Positions 6,121-14,231 of a DNA stretch of 22,501 nucleotides are shown piece after piece; position 1 is the stretch's first letter; each line of letters opens with the position of its first letter. Position numbers and translations under genes: made by a program. The notes beneath the pieces were generated by a model that was given only the letters and a program-made list of their open reading frames with translations, was not told the origin of the DNA and ran no database searches. The stretch lies in contig DIKJ01000020.1 in assembly GCA_002424525.1 (NCBI GenBank), positions 1-22,501 on the forward strand, in the 5' to 3' direction. The DNA is from Bacteroidales bacterium UBA5621 (GTDB taxonomy: Bacteria; Bacteroidota; Bacteroidia; Bacteroidales; VadinHA17).

Positions 6121-7098
6121 ATGAGAAAATTCATTATTCTGGTAATTTTTTGCTCTGCAGTGCTTGTCACTGCCTTTCTGCCTGAAACTAACCCATCCGC
6201 TGAAATCACTAACGGACTGATAAGGGCCAGTCTCTTCCTCCCAGATGCCCAAAACGGCTATTACAGGGGAGCAAGGTTCGACTGGTCAGGACAAATATCT
6301 GAACTTACATTCGATGGTCATAACTACTTTGGCAAGTGGTTTGACAAATACGATCCTGTTATACACGATGCAATAATGGGTCCTGTCGAGGAGTTCGGCC
6401 CGCTTGGGTACCGCGAGGCAGTGACGGGAGATGACTTTATCATGATCGGGATAGGTGCCCTTAAGAAACCCGAAGAGAAGAGCCATAACAGGTTCGGTTA
6501 CTATGAGATCGTCAACCATGGAAAGTGGAAGATAAGACAAAAAAAGGACCAGGTACAATTTGTCCATAATCTTGATCATGGCGGTTATTCTTACGAATAC
6601 ACCAAGACCGTAAGGCTCGTTAAGGGGAAACCTGAAATGGAAATATCACATATCCTGAAGAATAAGGGGAAAAACCCGATTAAGACAAATGTTTATAACC
6701 ACAACTTTTTTGTAATCAACAACCAGACTACAGGGCCGGGCTTTGTTGTCAGGTTTCCATATAATATCTCCGGAGAAGGTCAGGGTTTCGGCACGATAGC
6801 TTTAATAAAGGAAAACACAATAAGCTTTAGCCGAAAGCTCACACAGGGCGAAACTGTGTTCTGCGGCGCACTTAAAGGCTACAGGAATCTTCCTGAGGAT
6901 TACGATGTAAGGATCGAAAATAATACAACAGGAGCAGGGGTGAGGATCATGGGAGACAAACCCCTTTCACGGCTGGTATTCTGGGCTGCTCCGGCAACCC
7001 TGTGCCCCGAGACGTTCATTGATATTGACATCGATCCCGGCAAACAATTCAAATGGAAGATCAGTTATGAGTTTTATTCGTTGGAACCAAAGCAATAA
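6121..7098 (+). CDS. Secreted galactose-mutarotase-like protein
   Basis: This gene encodes 325 residues starting with a signal peptide (MRKFIILVIFCSAVLVTAFL). The rest has the alternating strand pattern and landmarks of the galactose-mutarotase-like (aldose 1-epimerase) beta-sandwich superfamily: an early NGLIRASLFLPD, YYRGARFDWSG near residue 50, GPVEEFGPLGY near 85, and NVYNHNFFVINNQ near 195 with a candidate catalytic or binding His. The C-terminal part WKISYEFYSL closes the sandwich. It probably binds or epimerises a sugar or glycan outside the cytoplasm, but the catalytic His/Glu pair of true mutarotases cannot be assigned with confidence. It lies 26 bases upstream of the DUF362 gene on the same strand, so the two are probably co-transcribed. 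Confidence 0.65.
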   Translation: MRKFIILVIFCSAVLVTAFLPETNPSAEITNGLIRASLFLPDAQNGYYRGARFDWSGQISELTFDGHNYFGKWFDKYDPVIHDAIMGPVEEFGPLGYREAVTGDDFIMIGIGALKKPEEKSHNRFGYYEIVNHGKWKIRQKKDQVQFVHNLDHGGYSYEYTKTVRLVKGKPEMEISHILKNKGKNPIKTNVYNHNFFVINNQTTGPGFVVRFPYNISGEGQGFGTIALIKENTISFSRKLTQGETVFCGALKGYRNLPEDYDVRIENNTTGAGVRIMGDKPLSRLVFWAAPATLCPETFIDIDIDPGKQFKWKISYEFYSLEPKQ

Positions 7099-7124
7099 AC
7101 AGATAGAAAAAACACACCACAGAA

Positions 7125-8207
7125 ATGACTAATTACAGCAGAAGGAATTTTCTCAGGGCCTCTCTGATGGGTGGGGTGGGTTTAACCCTGGCAAGCCCGG
7201 CAAAAGATTTCCTGGCATCAACAGCACCGGAATTACCTGCCTCAACGGTCTCACTTACAGCAGGCGGCGACAGGGCCGATATGGTCTTCAGGGCGCTGCA
7301 GCCTTTTTCAGAGGAGATCAGGAGGGCAATAGGGAAGCGTCGTGTGGTCCTGAAGGTTAACAATGTCCTGATTTACGTCCCTCTTGCATGCACTCATGCT
7401 GATACCCTGGAGGGTATTCTGGAGTTCCTGAAGTCAATAAAGAAACTTAACAATGTCATTATTGCCGAATCTTCTGCCAGTGCATCGACAATGGAGGGCT
7501 TTGATAATTACCGATATTTCAGCTTGTTGTCAAGGTATCCCGTTAAGCTTGTCGATCTCGATAATGAGCCTTACAAATTAATGCACGTTATTGATGAAAA
7601 GGATTTCAGACCTCGCCAGATCAGAGTCTCAGAGATAATACTGGATCCGGATTCCTATACCGTATCAGTAGCCCGGATGAAGACTCACAACACAGTCGGG
7701 GCCACACTCTCATTGAAGAATATCGTATTCGGATCACCCATAAAGGATAAGGGATTCACTCTTTACAACGAGGATCTAAGGTTCACGACACTGGCAAAAG
7801 AATCGAAACCGGGAGCTGTCAGCTACAAGCGGCTGATCCACGGGGGAGGATTCCACGCTGTCAATTATAACATGGCAATGCTTGCGCAGAAATTACATCC
7901 TGACCTGGCAATTATTGACGGGTTTGAAGGAATGGAGGGAAACGGGCCGACACTTGGAACTCCTGTCAGGCATGGGGTGTGTGTTGCAAGTCAGGACTGG
8001 CTTGCTGCTGACAGGGTGGGTGTGGAATTGATGGGAATTGATTTTTCAAGAATAGGATATCTGAACCACTGCGCCATAATGGGCATGGGAGTGGCTGATC
8101 TGGCCAGGGTAGAGATAGTAGGGGAGAATCTCAAAGATCATATCAGGAAATATGAAATGCCCCCGAATTTTGAGAGACAGGGTGCCTGGATGAATCCGAA
8201 AGCCTGA
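7125..8207 (+). CDS. Tat-exported DUF362-domain protein
   Basis: This gene encodes 360 residues. The N-terminus has a twin-arginine signal, SRRNFLRASLMGGVGL, matching the S-R-R-x-F-L-K type. The mature part fits the DUF362 family: VVLKVNNV, then a region on making a claim to a protein-independent site (NVIIAESS), then SVARMKTHNTVGATLSLKN near 190 and PDLAIIDGFEGMEGNGPTLG near 268. The late part covers the family's Asp/Gly-rich core. The family often sits near iron-sulphur or metal-dependent enzymes, but its biochemical role is not settled. No CxxC ferredoxin motifs occur here, so this is the cluster-free form. It is followed after 113 bases by another Tat-exported enzyme, which suggests a shared periplasmic task, probably sugar or sugar-acid processing. 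Confidence 0.75.
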   Translation: MTNYSRRNFLRASLMGGVGLTLASPAKDFLASTAPELPASTVSLTAGGDRADMVFRALQPFSEEIRRAIGKRRVVLKVNNVLIYVPLACTHADTLEGILEFLKSIKKLNNVIIAESSASASTMEGFDNYRYFSLLSRYPVKLVDLDNEPYKLMHVIDEKDFRPRQIRVSEIILDPDSYTVSVARMKTHNTVGATLSLKNIVFGSPIKDKGFTLYNEDLRFTTLAKESKPGAVSYKRLIHGGGFHAVNYNMAMLAQKLHPDLAIIDGFEGMEGNGPTLGTPVRHGVCVASQDWLAADRVGVELMGIDFSRIGYLNHCAIMGMGVADLARVEIVGENLKDHIRKYEMPPNFERQGAWMNPKA

Positions 8208-8320
8208 AGGTGCGTGTTATTCATAGATATAACCGGCAAAAGGACTTGTTCTTATATTTTGATATCTATATATTTTGCTTTTATCATATTCTATTTTTTA
8301 TATATTAAAGATTCTTATAT

Positions 8321-9682
8321 ATGAAGGAAAAACAAGCATCATCGGAAATCAGTCGCCGGGAGGCGATGAAACTGTTAACAGCAGGCTCTGCAGCAGGAAT
8401 CATCGGCCTGTTCGGTGCTCCTGCCGCCAGGGCTGCTACTCAAACCAAACCCTCGTACGCAAAAGGGATGCCCCCGGTTAAGATAAAGAGCGTTAAGGCA
8501 ATAGCCACGGCACCTGAAGGCTCGAACCTTGTCCTGGTAAAAGTGGATACTACTGAACCGGGACTCTACGGGCTCGGTTGTGCTACTTTTACCCAGAGGG
8601 CCGTTGCCGTAATTGCTGCAATCGACAGCTATCTCAACGACTTTTGCGCAGGAAAGGATGTCGATAATATTGAAGATATGTGGCAGTCTGCATTCGTAAG
8701 CTCATACTGGAGGAACGGTCCTGTTCTGAATAACGCTCTCAGCGGGCTCGATATGGCCTTATGGGATATTAAAGGGAAAAGGGCTGGTATGCCTGTCTAC
8801 CAGCTTCTCGGCGGAAAATGCAGGATAGCAGTCGACTGTTATGCCCATGCAAGCGGCCCGTCTCCTGAAGCACTTGCCGATCGGGTCCAGCAGTTCATGG
8901 ATCAGGGCTTCCGTCACGTACGGATTCAGCAGGGCGGCTACGGCGGGGTAGGAACAGTCAAGCAGCAACCCGACTTTAAACAGGCAGGCTTCGGCAGGGA
9001 ACAGGATCAGTTCATGAACCAGGGAACCTACCTGAGAAATGTACCGGTAATGTTCGATGTCGTAAGGAAAAGATGCGGTGAGGAGGTTGAACTTCTGCAC
9101 GATATCCATGAACGGGTGGAACCGATTGATGCAATAAACCTCATTAAACAACTGGAGCAGTATCACCCGTACTTTATCGAAGATCCCTTTTCACCGGAAA
9201 ATATGAAATGGTTCAGGCATCTCAGAACCCATACAACCGTTCCGATAGCAATGGGTGAACTCTTTAACAATTACAATGAATTCCGGGACTATATGGTCGA
9301 ACAACTGTTCGACTATATACGAATACATATTTCGCAGATAGGCGGCATAACACCGGCAATGAAAATTGCCCGGCTCGGAGAGTGGTTCAATATCAAAACT
9401 GCATGGCACGGACCCGGAGACGTTTCCCCGGTGGGACATGCCGCCAATGCTCATATTGACCTTGCCGTCTGGAACTTCGGGATCCAGGAATCACACTTCT
9501 GGAATGAAAAGGCGCAGGCGGTCTTTCCCGGGTGCCAGACCTACAATAACGGATATATGTATATCAACGAAGCCCCCGGCCTCGGTGTTGATATAAATGA
9601 GAAGGAAGCTGCAAAATACCCGATAGGAACAAGGTCAAACTGGACAGTCCGAAAGAGCGACGGTACGATCATAAGACCCTGA
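8321..9682 (+). CDS. Tat-exported mannonate-dehydratase-type enolase-superfamily enzyme (RspA/ManD family)
   Basis: This gene encodes 453 residues. The start carries a twin-arginine-like signal (SRREAMKLLTAGSAAGIIGL, Arg at 12 and 13) ending near APAARAA. The mature part is a full enolase-superfamily protein. It has an N-terminal cap with GLDMALWDIKGK near 142 and the barrel motifs LLHDIH (Asp261, His263), FIEDP (Glu287) and GEL (Glu313) for Mg2+ ligands. WHGPGDVSP (His363), NFGIQE (Glu390) and the tail APGLGVDINE follow. This is the ManD/RspA pattern: dehydration of D-mannonate or related acid sugars. Only part of that family is an efficient mannonate dehydratase, so the substrate is uncertain. 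The Tat signal places it in the periplasm, which is unusual for this family. The stop is only six bases from the convergent LolA-like gene. The upstream region is very AT-rich. Confidence 0.85.
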   Translation: MKEKQASSEISRREAMKLLTAGSAAGIIGLFGAPAARAATQTKPSYAKGMPPVKIKSVKAIATAPEGSNLVLVKVDTTEPGLYGLGCATFTQRAVAVIAAIDSYLNDFCAGKDVDNIEDMWQSAFVSSYWRNGPVLNNALSGLDMALWDIKGKRAGMPVYQLLGGKCRIAVDCYAHASGPSPEALADRVQQFMDQGFRHVRIQQGGYGGVGTVKQQPDFKQAGFGREQDQFMNQGTYLRNVPVMFDVVRKRCGEEVELLHDIHERVEPIDAINLIKQLEQYHPYFIEDPFSPENMKWFRHLRTHTTVPIAMGELFNNYNEFRDYMVEQLFDYIRIHISQIGGITPAMKIARLGEWFNIKTAWHGPGDVSPVGHAANAHIDLAVWNFGIQESHFWNEKAQAVFPGCQTYNNGYMYINEAPGLGVDINEKEAAKYPIGTRSNWTVRKSDGTIIRP

Positions 9683-9688
9683 GCAGAA

Positions 9689-10468
9689 TTACCGCTCAAG
9701 GTTCTGGACAGTGAAGAATGAATCCTCTGCAGTAACACCGGCCGAAATGGATGTATAAAGTATCTCTGACTTCCGGTTATTCCTGTGATTCGTGGCAGTC
9801 ATATGCTCATAAGTGTATTTCCCGCCAGGCAAAGGATAGACGCTTTTTATTTCAATAGTTCTGGAGTGCTCATTATCAAAATTATAGAACTCCATCTTAG
9901 TAAACTGGTAATCACTGGTCCGTACATAGCTTATTTTTCGCGAGTATCCGTATTCATCTGCCTTTTCATCACTAACGGGAGTACTTTCAATGATCCATTG
10001 ATTGTTTTCGCCAGAACCGGGGAGATGCCTGATCCGGAAATCTGACAGGGGAGATGATGTCATATCGGCATTTGTGAATTCCGAGCTCATAAAACTCTTG
10101 CCCTTTTCACTGCTTACGATGCGCCTGGTCCTCTTAAGTGCCGGCAGGTAGATCCACATCTCATCACCTGATTCTTTATTGTCGAAAATAAGCATGGCGG
10201 TTCCCCTGACATCAGCCGGCTCAAGGAACTTTATCATCCTTTTCTCAAGCCCGTCAGGATAGCTTTTGCTTGTCATGCTTACTTTCCTGCTCCTTATGGC
10301 TCCATTCTTTTCCGTTATGGTCAGTTCAATATCCGCCCTTAGCGAGCCGGTTAATGTCAGATCCCGGCTTTTATCCATAATCTGCTTAGCATCAGGAAGC
10401 TGCGCCGACATTTGCAACAATGGCAGGGTCAGCAACGGTAACATTATCAAAAATCTCTTCATCTTCAT
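9689..10468 (-). CDS. LolA-like outer-membrane lipoprotein-sorting family protein
   Basis: This gene encodes 259 residues with a signal peptide (MKMKRFLIMLPLLTLPLLQM, likely cleavage after SAQ). The mature protein has the LolA/LolB-like beta-sheet pattern seen in the outer membrane lipoprotein-sorting (LolA_like) families: LTGSLRADIELTI, MIKFLEPADVRGTAMLIF near 78, DEMWIYLPALKRTRRI near 103 and the repeated strand pattern to YTYEHMTATNHRNNRKS. The GTAMLIF/WIYLPALKRTRRI combination is typical. The likely role is a periplasmic carrier of a hydrophobic substrate working with the upstream RND exporter. Its first 26 codons overlap the end of the RND gene by 77 bases in another frame, implying translational coupling. 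A second in-frame ATG (10462) is possible. Confidence 0.8.
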   Translation of the reverse strand: MKMKRFLIMLPLLTLPLLQMSAQLPDAKQIMDKSRDLTLTGSLRADIELTITEKNGAIRSRKVSMTSKSYPDGLEKRMIKFLEPADVRGTAMLIFDNKESGDEMWIYLPALKRTRRIVSSEKGKSFMSSEFTNADMTSSPLSDFRIRHLPGSGENNQWIIESTPVSDEKADEYGYSRKISYVRTSDYQFTKMEFYNFDNEHSRTIEIKSVYPLPGGKYTYEHMTATNHRNNRKSEILYTSISAGVTAEDSFFTVQNLER

Positions 10469-12770
10469 CTTTTTTGTTTTTTACATTAAATTTTAAATCT
10501 TTTAAATCCCAACGGTCGATCTCCTTTTCAATAAAAGCGGGCCTGAAATGCATCATGAAGGCCGGGATCACTATTATCGCAAACAGGAGGCACGAGCCGA
10601 TGGAAAGCAGAACCATATATCCGAAATACCTTATCGAAAGGAATCCGGAAAAGAGGGTGGCTGAAAAGCCGGCCATCACACTCAGCGCATTGATCACTAT
10701 TGTGCGGCCGGTGGTCTGGAAGGTCTTCCTGATAGCCTGGGTGCTTGTTAATCCTGTTCTCAGCTCGCTTCTGTACCTCCAGAGATACTGGATCGTGAAA
10801 TCCACACCCACACCTATCATTATGGAAGAAAGAAGGGCAGTGGCGGCATCAACCGGTATTCCCGCTGCACCCATGAAACCAAACTGTATAACGATTGAAG
10901 CAGACAGGGGAATGGATCCGATAAGGCCGCCCCTGACAGACTTGAATATTATTGAAAGAAGGATAAATACAGTAATAAGGGCAAAAAGGAGGGAGGTGAC
11001 CTGTCCCTGTATGATCTTCTGCGCAAAATCTGCCATTATGATGGCGTACCCTCCGATTGTTACATTAGCAGGAAAATCAGCAGTATAAGTTCCTATTTCA
11101 TCCCTCACTGTCCGGATGACAATGTTTTCAGGCTCAGACAGTTTGACCAGGATATGAGCCTTCGTGTTTTCAAAATTCATCAGCTGGCTGAAATCGTCAG
11201 GATCACCGCTCATATTGTAAAGCTCAAACATCTGGGCAATAGCCTCCCCCGATGAGGGTATCTTATCATACCCTTCATCCCCCGGATCAAACAGGGCTTT
11301 ACTCATCTCCCTCACAACATCGGATACTGAAAAAACATTGCCCACGCCCTTTAGCGATTTAATATGTGCTGTCAGATTGTCAATCCGGCTCATCAGGACA
11401 GGATCCATGATCTCGCCGCTGATCATCACCGATATTGTCTGTGACCCTCCGAATTTGGTATTTATTATCTCAGAAGCCTTCCGGACCGGATGTTTTGACG
11501 GAAAATAGTTCTCCTGATTGGTATTTATCCGTAGAAAAAAGATACCTGCTGAGAAGAACAGCGTTATTATTCCAGAGATTATCAGTACCCGTCCGGGGCG
11601 CCTGATCACAACCTCCGATATCCCGGTGATTGCCCGGTCGATCAGATCGCGACTCTCTTTTGCAGATTGAAGTTTTATGCTGACCGGTTTTCTGAGATAA
11701 AGCAAGGCCGGTATAAACAGAAGACTAAGCGTCAGTGCAACGGTTATACCTATGGCTGCCAGCAATCCAAGCTGTTTTGCCGGTATTATCGAATGGGAGA
11801 GAAGACCAAGTATCCCTGCTATTGTTGTAAGCCCCGCGAAAAGAACAGGCTTGTTCAGGGAGCGGATCAATGATCGTATGCTCTCCCTTCTGGAAAGTGG
11901 GCTTACCGTATTCCGGATCTCTCTGAACCTTGAAACAAGATAAATTCCGTAATTATTTGCAACAGAGATTAGTATGACCGGCAGAAGAAGACTGATAATT
12001 GATATTTTCCATCCCAGAAGCGGAATCAGCCCCATGCTTGTTATGGTGGAGATCACAACAACGGAGAATGGCATGAGCACGCTCTTCCATTCCCGGAGGG
12101 TAAGCTTGAGTACCGTGAGCATTATCACCAGGGCCAGCGGGATCAGTACCAGTGCATCGCGGTTGACATCCTCCAGTATGTACCTCCTTATATATGGCAA
12201 TCCTCCCGTGAGCATCTCTGAGTCGCCCTGCTGTGATGCAATAACCGAATCGATCCTGTTAAGGGTGATATGTTCAGGAACATTTTTGTTGATATTGCCT
12301 GTTATTGCAGCTGTAGTCAGGTCTGACGAGATTACAATATCGCGGGCGAACTTACTTTCAGCAATATCCTGTTTCAGACTGATGATCTCCTGATCACTCT
12401 CCGGGATCCTTCCAATAAGAGGATCCACGATCATCATCCCGTCACCGCTCCTGATATTCCTGGCAGTAAAAAGTGAGTTTCGTGTACCGATCCCATCCAT
12501 TCTCGAAAAAGCTCTGTCAACATCCCTAATCTGTTGCAGATTGCCCGGGGTGATCATGGATGTATCAGAAAACAGTGCAATAACAAGATCCTGGCTGCCG
12601 AACTCTTTCTCAATCGAGTCGGTGGTAACCCTCGAAAGCATCGAAACCGGCACGTAATTCCTTATCTCGGGATCCGTTTCCGCTGAAGGTATCATCAGCC
12701 CGAAACCAATCCCCAGCAAAAGTGCTGCCGGGATAATAACCCATCTGTATTTAATGATAAAATCTGCCAT
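10392..12770 (-). CDS. RND/MMPL-superfamily exporter (COG1033-like)
   Basis: This gene encodes 792 residues with the duplicated RND layout: one membrane helix, a large periplasmic loop, five helices, then the same again. The N-terminal helix is near 9-28 and the first five-helix block runs about 205-360. A second loop is about 420-590 and the last block about 595-745. Motifs include ISVANNYGIYLVSRFREI in the first block and IGVGVDFTIQYLWRYR in the second. The usual GxD in the fourth helix is replaced by NNY here, while the Asp of the matching second-half motif is kept. The size and lack of AcrB-type domains point to the lipid or hydrophobic-substrate exporters of the MMPL/COG1033 group. It starts four bases after the barrel gene ends and overlaps the LolA-like gene by 77 bases. 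The last ~50 residues are charged and cytoplasmic. Confidence 0.85.
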   Translation of the reverse strand: MADFIIKYRWVIIPAALLLGIGFGLMIPSAETDPEIRNYVPVSMLSRVTTDSIEKEFGSQDLVIALFSDTSMITPGNLQQIRDVDRAFSRMDGIGTRNSLFTARNIRSGDGMMIVDPLIGRIPESDQEIISLKQDIAESKFARDIVISSDLTTAAITGNINKNVPEHITLNRIDSVIASQQGDSEMLTGGLPYIRRYILEDVNRDALVLIPLALVIMLTVLKLTLREWKSVLMPFSVVVISTITSMGLIPLLGWKISIISLLLPVILISVANNYGIYLVSRFREIRNTVSPLSRRESIRSLIRSLNKPVLFAGLTTIAGILGLLSHSIIPAKQLGLLAAIGITVALTLSLLFIPALLYLRKPVSIKLQSAKESRDLIDRAITGISEVVIRRPGRVLIISGIITLFFSAGIFFLRINTNQENYFPSKHPVRKASEIINTKFGGSQTISVMISGEIMDPVLMSRIDNLTAHIKSLKGVGNVFSVSDVVREMSKALFDPGDEGYDKIPSSGEAIAQMFELYNMSGDPDDFSQLMNFENTKAHILVKLSEPENIVIRTVRDEIGTYTADFPANVTIGGYAIIMADFAQKIIQGQVTSLLFALITVFILLSIIFKSVRGGLIGSIPLSASIVIQFGFMGAAGIPVDAATALLSSIMIGVGVDFTIQYLWRYRSELRTGLTSTQAIRKTFQTTGRTIVINALSVMAGFSATLFSGFLSIRYFGYMVLLSIGSCLLFAIIVIPAFMMHFRPAFIEKEIDRWDLKDLKFNVKNKKDEDEEIFDNVTVADPAIVANVGAAS

Positions 12771-12774
12771 TGCA

Positions 12775-14130
12775 TCAGAAGTCTATTCTCAAAGAGAAGA
12801 AGAAAGCATTCATAAATTCATCGATAATATCGTACAGTCCACCTTCAGCTCCTGAGTAATACTCAAGACCAGCAGTAATTGTCAGCCCGTCAGCGGGTTT
12901 GTACCTGACCGACGGAATAATCAGAAGATCGCGGGAATTAAAATTATACATACCTGACAGAGAGGGGAGAAGCCTGCCATACAATGTTTCAGCTTCAATT
13001 CGCAATCCTGCAGAATGATAATGCCTTTTGAGCTGATTATTGTAAAGCCTGTTGAATGCCTCGGTCTGCATCCTCAGAAACTCCTGAGGATCAAAAGCCG
13101 GATCCATGAAAAGCTGAGCGAGCTCAGCCAGGTCAATCTCTCTTCCGATTAGCGGCTGGTAGGGTGACTCGTAAAAACTGAATATCCTCCTTCCCGAATA
13201 TTCAGCCGTTATCCGGAAATCCCCGGGTGTCAGGTCAATCCCGGCAACCCACTCCAGCATGGGGAACGGAACCTCTTCGTTTCCTGTTTTTGCTTCCAGC
13301 GGCTTCGAATATGCCAAGGCACCCCTTATAACAGAAGTCGAAACTACCGCTTCGAAATCGATGCCTGCGCTGTTTATAATATATGGGACTCCCTTTATAT
13401 TAACTGAAGGATTTAATGGATTGGAAAGGTCCGCAGAAACAAGCTTCAGTCCGGGCATCGGATCAGGTCCATGAAACCATTGTATCCCGGCATCCAAACC
13501 CCTCAGCAAAAAATCTGCTCTCAATCCGTACGAATAAAATCCGTTTTCTGACGATAGTCCCCATGGTAATTCAAGCGAAATATACTGCGGGATCTCCAGG
13601 GGGCGGGTCATCAGTATCGACGGATTCCATAAAGGAGCCGCAACAGCCGTAATTTTGAGTATTGGCGATGGCGTGAATACAAATTCGGATATGATATTGC
13701 CCAGGTCGCAATCCTCACGGTCGGGGGTGCGGAAAGAATAATCAACCGGATTGAATTTTGACAATGGGGTGAAGAAATCGGTCTTGCCCCATTTTACTAT
13801 CTTTTTGCCAAAAGAGATACCGATTATCCTGTTATAATACATGCCCCAGGCCTCTTTCAGTTCCAGGCTTGTTACATTCTCCCCAAACTGCTGGCCCGTT
13901 CTGATCCTGACATCCGTAAAACCTCTGAAATTAAGATTGTTGCCCAGAGTTATATTAAGTGCTGCATCACCAAATAAAGCATTGACATCATGCTTATAAT
14001 CTCCGGTACTCAGGAATAATCCCCCGCGGATAAATCCACCCGGGGTAAAGATCTTCTCCTGTGAACTCAGGGTTACCGGAAAAAGCAAAAGCATTGCTGC
14101 TATTTTCAGAATCTTCATCCTTCCTTGCAT
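12775..14130 (-). CDS. Outer-membrane beta-barrel protein (DUF1302-like)
   Basis: This gene encodes 451 residues. There is a signal peptide (MKILKIAAMLLLFPVTLSSQ if the second Met, at 14118, is used). The body alternates short amphipathic strands such as NITLGNNLNFRGFTDVRIRT, GISFGKKIVKWGKTD and SLEYY-type pairs. It ends in FFFSLRIDF with a terminal Phe, the classic barrel-insertion signal. GKKIVKWGKTDFFTPLSKFNP resembles the strand-loop of DUF1302-type barrels that partner RND exporters. It probably forms the outer-membrane component of the exporter encoded next. It is first in the three-gene set, separated from the AraC gene by 101 bases. A near-consensus AATCTTTG lies close upstream (14139-14146), so a start at 14118 would fit the leader better than 14130. 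The exact start is uncertain. Confidence 0.75.
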   Translation of the reverse strand: MQGRMKILKIAAMLLLFPVTLSSQEKIFTPGGFIRGGLFLSTGDYKHDVNALFGDAALNITLGNNLNFRGFTDVRIRTGQQFGENVTSLELKEAWGMYYNRIIGISFGKKIVKWGKTDFFTPLSKFNPVDYSFRTPDREDCDLGNIISEFVFTPSPILKITAVAAPLWNPSILMTRPLEIPQYISLELPWGLSSENGFYSYGLRADFLLRGLDAGIQWFHGPDPMPGLKLVSADLSNPLNPSVNIKGVPYIINSAGIDFEAVVSTSVIRGALAYSKPLEAKTGNEEVPFPMLEWVAGIDLTPGDFRITAEYSGRRIFSFYESPYQPLIGREIDLAELAQLFMDPAFDPQEFLRMQTEAFNRLYNNQLKRHYHSAGLRIEAETLYGRLLPSLSGMYNFNSRDLLIIPSVRYKPADGLTITAGLEYYSGAEGGLYDIIDEFMNAFFFSLRIDF

Positions 14131-14231
14131 TAATTATGCAAAGATTGTATGAAGAATTAATCTGTGCGACCATCCCGCTTAATCCGGACGATATCTCACC
14201 CGGTAACAGGTCCTGACCGCTCGGGTGGTAC

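Noticed and set aside
9680..9698. Short hairpin TGAGC-(9 bases)-GCTCA between the convergent dehydratase and LolA-like genes
   Set aside because: Only a five-base stem without a T-run on either strand. It overlaps both stop regions and is too weak to call a terminator.
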